From: Sisyra terminalis
Lineage: Eukaryota > Arthropoda > Insecta > Neuroptera > Sisyridae
Direction of reading: 5' to 3'
DNA length: 64,000 nt
NCBI GenBank assembly: GCA_958496175.1
Contig: OY292278.1
Span: 35,402,001 to 35,466,000, forward strand
A program made the position numbers and the translations under genes. Below the pieces are notes generated by a model, which was not told the DNA's origin, did no database searches, and saw nothing but the letters and a program-made list of their open reading frames with translations. This document shows positions 58,134 through 64,000 of this stretch, one piece after another. The first letter of the stretch is position 1; every line of letters begins with the position of its first letter.

Positions 58134-59134
58134 TTGAACTACCTGAAGTGGGTTAGATTTTCGGTAGATAATTCCTCCATGTCATCGACTCGATCCTTAT
58201 CGAAAAAGGCATCTTTACTCGTGTGGTACACATTGAGAGCATGCGATTTCCTGATTTCGGCCTCTTTCACTTCTGGGCGTCGCTCTTTACTGATATGTTT
58301 ATGGCGAAAAATTCCGCAAAAGTGCAGCACCTTTACTTATCTTACATACGTTATCGCAAGGGGGTGGTTGCGGGGGGCCAGAATGGAATTGCTTTTGTGA
58401 AACGACAGCCGTGCGTTCGGTTCGATCGCATAAAATAATGACGACGTCGGTCGCCAAACGTTCGACGACAATGTTTGTGTATGAAATGCACCGCAATATT
58501 TGCATAATCTGCACACATGAGACGGCTTTATGGGCCGAAGAGAAGACGAATTATTGGATGCGGAGACAAGGAGAGCGTTGCGGGTCCGGTGGCATTTTAA
58601 CCGGAGAAGAAAGCAAAACGCGATCGAAAAAACAATAACCTGCTACTGCTGCATTCCGCACTGCACAATGCACTTGTTAAGTGCATAAATTCCCGCTTGG
58701 CCTCCATCGATACCGCGCGCTACCACCATATGGGTTCAAAAATTGTTAGATAACCGATAAGATTATTTTCCTGTTTGATATTCAAACAAACGTGATTTTT
58801 TTGCTGTTTGGGCCGTAAATCTCTGGAAATGACGAGAATCGAGGGAACTAGTACAAAAATCCGAACGTGACACATGAAAATGTTGAACAAGGAATTCCAA
58901 AAGTGTTCCCAGCAATGCCAATCCCACGGGGGAGACCCCGTCGAAGACCTGAATCATTCCGCGTAACCCTCGCGTAAAACTCGCACGACCTGTTCGAAAC
59001 ATTTGTTTGGCGTCGTCTCGTTTCCAATCGATTTCGGTTCGTGGCCAAATTGATCTCAGCGATTCGATCAAAATGCCAAAAAAAAAATCAGATAATAAAA
59101 CCACGGTTTTTGACCTCAACGTCACATACGACAT
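58134..59134 (-). promoter_or_regulatory. CG-richer island, candidate promoter or unknown exon
   Basis: About 1 kb with clearly higher CG and CpG content than the flanks. On the minus strand, 58330-58139 reads as 63 highly charged residues including SKERRPEVKEAEIRKSHAL, ending exactly at an AG|GTAGTT donor-like site (58143-58138). A second minus-strand frame covers 59134-58763. Neither matches a family I know, nor the missing laminin LN sequence. A promoter or first exon of a nested or alternative transcript is plausible. Confidence 0.35.
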
Positions 59135-59320
59135 TTCAAATATATTAATACTCTGACATGTTTTTTGTGCTGACTTTTCCTCCTACAGTTTTCGACCGAT
59201 TTATAAACTTATATGGTCATTTGAAATGAATTGCTCTAGAATCAGAGCTGGCTAAATGTTTTGAATCCATGTGAAGGATTATTTTCCTTAAAACAATGTG
59301 TAAAGAAAAGAATTATGAAA

Positions 59321-59550
59321 GAATAATGGGTGTTTCCGTGGATCAGAACCACTATAGCTTAATTTTTTCGTGAATTAAAGTAAAAACAAAGCAAAAAATG
59401 CAATGTTACGAGATATTGAAGTCCCTTAAAGCGACATAAGCCGATTTTATTGTATTTGCTGTGGCTTTTGATTGAATTTTCGTGAAAAATAGGACCATAA
59501 TGGTTCAGATCCACGCTGGCGTGCCTAATCCACGGAAATACCGAACATTG
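59321..59550. mobile_element. MITE related to family M, divergent termini
   Basis: The element proper is 59329-59542 (214 bp). Left end GGTGTTTCCGTGGATCAG; right end, reverse-complemented, GGTATTTCCGTGGATTAG. The flanks GAATAATG and GAACATTG match at 6 of 8 bases, suggesting an 8-bp duplication. The interior (about 59366-59432) carries the family M half-arm GTGAATTAAAGTAAAAACAA, and ATGCAATGTTACGAGATATT. Confidence 0.6.
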
Positions 59551-59892
59551 TTTTTATGAACAAAAAGCACAATAAATATTGTTTAAACTAGATATATCCA
59601 ATATTTTTAAGCATTAAAATTTGTTCTAAGGTATCAGTCGAGCGGTGGACAATACTCATTTTCAAAATAAGTCTATTGTAGGCAATTGTTCGTCTATAGT
59701 TTGCAATACATGTAAGATGTTAAAAATATCCCATTCTTTAATTTATGTAAAGCGGTCTTCCAGTAGCATTTTGCCCCCTGGCATAAGGTTGGAAACCACT
59801 GGATCAAATTTTTCGAATAAAAATAATTTGAATTAAATACAATTTAAATAGAAATCGTATTTTTTTCAAATTTTCATTACATTTTGGGTTAT

Positions 59893-60060
59893 CATTAGTA
59901 TGAATAAGACTGGATAATCCCTTATCTTGAACCAAGTCCGGGTTGCCATTAATTAGCCGAAGTTAATCTCCCCAATCTCCTTCTAAGTATGGATTATCAT
60001 TGGCATGGTCAAGGCTGGGTAACCCCATGGTTTATAAATTACGCAAGTCGTCCCATAAGG
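59893..60060 (+). repeat. diverged repeat, partner of 60370-60540
   Basis: GGGTTGCCATTAATTAGCC with AAGTTAATCTCCCCAATCT here, and GGGTTGTCCTTAATTAG with AAGTTAGTCTTCCAATCT in the partner, in the same order and orientation about 480 bp apart. Both continue into ATTAGCATTG/ATTGGCATGG blocks. Unclassified. Confidence 0.55.
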
Positions 60061-60165
60061 AAAAAAATGACATAATCGGAAATATTCGGAGTTTTATGTA
60101 TCAATCTGAATATATATTCGTATTGTATAGTGACTGAAAAATTGGTACAATTGGTGGTACAAATG
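60030..60165 (+). repeat. interspersed repeat, partner of 56290-56425
   Basis: Second copy of the repeat described at 56290. It overlaps the end of the tandem-like repeat at 59893-60060. Confidence 0.55.
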
Positions 60166-60540
60166 GTTTAAACCATTGAAATATTAATACCATAATAACA
60201 CAAATTTTGAAAAGTTTTAATAAAATTAAGTGTGACTTTAATTGATGTATTGATATATTGTTACAAAAGCTACCAACTGTTATGAATTTGAATTCCTTCT
60301 GGACACGTAACTCTCCTAAATATTCGGATTGGTTGTTAGTCTATTAGACCACCTGTATATTTTATAAACCTTGGAATAACCTTCCCTATGATCATGCTCG
60401 GGTTGTCCTTAATTAGTTAAAGTTAGTCTTCCAATCTTCGGCCAAGCTTGACGAACTATTAGCATTGCCAAAGTTGTCAATCCATTCGTAACTCTAGCGT
60501 GGGTCAAATTAGGTTTACCGAAGTTTGAGCCCCAGTGTTG

Positions 60541-61985
60541 GCCCAAGCATAGGTTCTTGCAAGAGATATTTCAAAAGCATACTTTACGTACTCAGAAAAA
60601 TCCAAAATAGCTAGAGGTTCCTACTGAATCCATATTTATTTGACCAATTTATCAGAAGGAGTCCTACTTAAAAAAAAACTGTTAAAAAATGTATTAAAAA
60701 TGTACAAAATATTATAATCCAAGTAGACCAAACACGTAAATAGTAAACATATACTTATTAACGTTGGTATTATTAAATTTAACTAATAAATCCATACTTT
60801 TTATACAGGAAAGCGCGTTCGTTTAATGAGTTGTGATTTTAAATTGCGGAAAACCCCAAACGAATTATTTTTGTACGGATGTCAGAATTTTCACATAAGT
60901 ATAATACTCTTATTTTTCTTAGAAAAACTTTTACCTTCTTCAATTATCAATTAGTTAATCAATTTTTTGGATAATTTTTTTTAAAATGAGAAGTTTAAGT
61001 TGTTTTACAACCAACAATTAATTACCAACTATTAATTTATTTGTTTTTGCACATGAAAGTCAAAAAGTCCCACGTTTTTATTTATGCATAATTTTTTTGA
61101 ATCTTAAACATGTACTAATTGCCATAATTTATCTTTGAACCTTTTACGGATAAATCGCTCGTTTATTATGAAAATTATTTATTTTTAAGGCTATTTACGT
61201 TAACGTGAAACATGGGCGTTAACGACAACAAACACAATTGAAGGTATTACTCGAGACTCTTCGCTTGTTCAATTTGCAGTTGAGAAAATTTATAATTTTT
61301 CATCGTAATTATAATGAGGGAAAGTAAAAAAATAAAAGACATAAAAACAAATGAAGGTATATGTACATTGTACGTATTGGGTATTTACATTTTATTTCCC
61401 AAACAAAAACCATGTGGCTATTGGTAAATGTGATTCGTGTTTTGTTTTCTCTGTATAATGGCCGATTCAAAACTAAAGAAGATTTAGCTTGTAGTTATAA
61501 AGTAAGTCTTTTGCTAAGCCGAGTTTTCATTAAGGTATCAATATTTTTGAAACAAATTTTGAGGTCTCAATAAGTTTTATTTTAGTTCAATGATTTGCTT
61601 TCAAAAACAAATTTCCGGAAGAACCTAAAATTTTAATGCCTTCTTTGTTATCAATTATTTGCTTTTGTTTAAATTTTTCAGCCAAAACGTTTAATTTCGG
61701 TAAAAAAGTGTCGACTTTGGAAAAAAGAACAGAATATTGCTCTTTTTCAGAAGATTTACATTGTAATATAATATATTTGTATATACAATATATTTGAAGT
61801 AATATCGTTTCTTTTCTTGTACAACTTGAGATAGATGTACTTTGTAGATTGCTTAGAGAAGATGAATTTTTCGAATATTGTTTTAAAGGAAAACCATATT
61901 TTTATATTGACTCCTTAATACACTCTTAATTGAATTATAATAATTTATGTTTTGAAATTCAACAAACTTATTCAAAAGGGGTTTT
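60541..61985. other. non-coding AT-rich stretch
   Basis: No gene or clear element. Confidence 0.4.
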
Positions 61986-61989
61986 AAAA

Positions 61990-62410
61990 CAAGTTGAAAA
62001 TACTTATTCCCTGTCAACAAAAAATTATACCAGGAAAGCTTAAAGGAATTGTACTCGAACCTTTTTTATATTACGCTTTTTATAAACAATGTTCACCTTA
62101 CACTTCCCCAAAACTGATTGAGACAATATTGGTACAGTTCTCAAACGATGTCGCTATATTAAACAAAAGAGACTTCCAAATATCCTTCATGTCCAGACTT
62201 AATATCCAAATATCTAAACGAAGATAGTGGAGTAATGGTGTTAAAAATGAAGAATAAAACACAGCCCGGACAAACCAAAAGTTATAAAATTCGCCTTAAA
62301 AACAAAAATTAGACAACTTCCAATAACTCTGGATGAGATAGAATGGCCCCAAAGGTGGTTTCTATTAAATATTTAGAACTCACATTAGACATCAAATGAA
62401 CAAATTATTT
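61990..62410 (+). pseudogene. Jockey-type LINE reverse transcriptase remnant
   Basis: Reads GIVLEPFLYYAFYKQCSPYT, matching the family GSVLSPFLYNIFxSDIP. It continues ILVQFSNDVAILNKRDF, matching the catalytic QFADDTAIL box with the first D changed to N, and then SRLNIQISK. After frameshifts, a degraded SIKYLELTLDIK (about 62367-62400) matches VKYLGLxLDxxLTW. It is an old, broken copy, unlike the open fragment at 36258. No ends or target duplication were seen. Confidence 0.75.
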
Positions 62411-64000
62411 TTACATACGATAATAAAATTTCCAATTTCTGCATTTTTCCTACTGTGAATAAGCATTTTAAAGTATTCCTTTTACTGGAATTCCCGTACA
62501 ACTAATCTAGCTTTATACACATTATTAATTTTTCATTTAAAGACCCATTTAACATCAATAGCCTTTTTATCTATTGGCTTATCAACAATTTATTTTAATT
62601 TAAATTATTCATTTCTAAGTTCATTGCTTTTTGCCAATGTTCAACCAAATAAACTAATGATTTTACTTCATCTTCATCATATTTGTCAATATGACTAAAA
62701 AAAGACTTTATTGTTAAAGTTATGCAACCGATTTGGACTTACAGATGCATATTATAAGGTACAACATTCGATACCCCAATAAAAATAATACACTCCTTCC
62801 AAAATAGGGGATTCAGATTGACAAATTGTCTCTGGTTTGTTAGTGGATCCAACAAATTGTTACTAACAACTGTAGAGGAAGAAATAGTTAAAGGATATTT
62901 CAAACTGAGGAACATATTTGATTCCATCACGAACCTCTTCATCTGGAAAAACCTTATAATCATTCTACTAATGTGGGGTTAGAGAAGGCTGAAACGTAAG
63001 AAAAGTATACTTGATGAACCACGTAAATTAAATAAAAAATGAAATCAGAAAAGAATTAAGTGATTAAGGAACCATTGAAGAATGTTAGCCTTGTCAAGCG
63101 ATATATGAATCTGGTTCCGTGCAAGTTAATACATTAGCCAAACTGGAAACCAAATCGGCAAAAAGGTAGAGATACCTTAAAAAAAGAAGTGTTCTCTTTT
63201 GTTTTTCGAAAATAAGCTAACAACTTCTTCCACTGAAGGATTTATGTCTGATTGCTTTGTGCATCCGATGCTTAGAATCGTCATAGATGTATGAGTAAAC
63301 GGTACCAAAAATAAATTATGAGCAATTATGAGACATTGCTCATCATCTTTTCATATAATTTAGATACCTAATAAACATATTATAAAATATTTGTAACAGC
63401 ATTTAACGTTTTTCCCATCAAATAATTTATTACATCCTTTATTATTTTTAACTAATAGCACTTTATTGGTTAAGATTTAAGATAGAAATTTATTAGAAAA
63501 ACTTAGGCATTTAAAATAGTAGAAAGTTCAGATTCATAAAGTAAGGTCATTTTTTTTAACAAAAAAAAAATATTATAAACAAGAAAAAGAACTGATGAAT
63601 GCTTCTTCTGAAGTAAGTAAAAATTTTAAAATAATAAGAACGTAGATTTAAAAAAAAACGGATATTACTTGAATTAACTTGTAAATATAAAAATATGCAT
63701 TTTGTGTAGGTAAATCTTTTGTACATACTATAAAGTAGACAATAGAACTTTGTGAATCTGATAAAAGTGTAGATTAACTGAAAGGCAGATGAGACACGTA
63801 TCATAAAGCATGAGTCATCGGGAAAACCCCTGTAGAATTTCTGTTTCATCTGTATTTAATAGTAAATAGATTATAGTTTCAGAATATGCTTTGAAAGTTC
63901 TTATAGGTAAGACTCTTAACAACTCATATACCCTAAAACCATAGAGCTTCATGAAATCTAAATTCAGTATCATTCTAAGCGCAAAACTTTCAAGACGAAT
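62411..64000. other. non-coding AT-rich stretch to the end of the window
   Basis: No gene can be supported. A minus-strand frame at 62739-62963 shows no recognisable motif. Confidence 0.4.

Noticed and set aside
58848..59048. Laminin signal-peptide exon (hydrophobic minus-strand stretch with an ATG)
   Set aside because: The hydrophobic stretch lies within a longer frame, has no convincing donor, and is not followed by LN sequence in the 4.5 kb before exon A.
62739..62963. Possible retroelement fragment on the minus strand
   Set aside because: No motif of reverse transcriptase, integrase or RNase H could be confirmed.

Overview
The window is eukaryotic, AT-rich and gene-poor, and the evidence points to an insect or other arthropod. 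It holds spliced exons of a laminin alpha chain of the alpha1/2 (wing blister, wb) type, and a dense set of insect-style transposons: mariner, Tc1-like, hAT, Helitron, BEL/Pao, Jockey-type LINE, Penelope-like, and a tRNA-derived SINE. The species cannot be named from the sequence.

Host genes. The main gene is the minus-strand laminin alpha chain. Seven consecutive exons were defined by splice signals, unbroken reading frames and laminin homology: 54265-54023, 52264-51905, 51571-50894, 50832-50692, 50634-49589, 49533-49239 and 46622-46445. Together they encode the second half of the laminin N-terminal (LN) domain, the first EGF-like repeats, one laminin IV domain and further EGF-like repeats (about 980 residues). 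The start (signal peptide and first part of LN) must lie to the right of 54.3 kb and was not found up to 64.0 kb. The 3' two thirds (more EGF repeats, coiled coil, LG domains) were not found to the left of 46.4 kb. Both flanks therefore read as very long introns, or the gene runs out of the window. A second host gene, also on the minus strand, starts at 29182 with a signal-peptide exon of a small cysteine- and proline-rich secreted protein that ends at a good splice donor (28720). At 2.16-2.28 kb there is a heat-shock-like promoter with no recognisable heat-shock gene behind it.

Mobile elements, left to right: a hAT MITE (0.2 kb), a deleted mariner (0.8-1.75 kb), a hAT-like MITE (3.9 kb), a SINE (4.9 kb), a Helitron (5.2-6.2 kb) beside helicase and mariner-like transposase remnants, an inverted-repeat element (8.3-9.0 kb), a Tc1-like deletion derivative with another MITE inside it (9.5-10.4 kb), a second Helitron (14.5-15.5 kb), an apparently intact BEL/Pao retrotransposon with 356/357-bp LTRs and GTGGT target duplication (17.3-23.6 kb), a second SINE, a hAT-like element carrying a nested MITE (27.4-27.9 kb), the second Tc1-like copy (30.3-30.9 kb), a 5'-truncated Jockey-type LINE (36.15-36.83 kb), a further hAT MITE (39.8 kb), a Penelope-like remnant (40.2-40.7 kb), and more SINE, MITE and LINE pieces inside the laminin introns.

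The most informative discovery is a palindromic MITE family of 223-225 bp, present at 10.1, 27.6, 48.5 and 53.2 kb. Three copies have 8-bp target duplications, and the empty site of one is preserved in the second Tc1-like copy. This gives relative ages: Tc1-like and hAT-like hosts first, the palindromic MITE later. The laminin introns carry many of these elements, so most non-exonic sequence here is transposon-derived or unrecognised AT-rich DNA. All calls come from reading the sequence by eye; no database search was possible.
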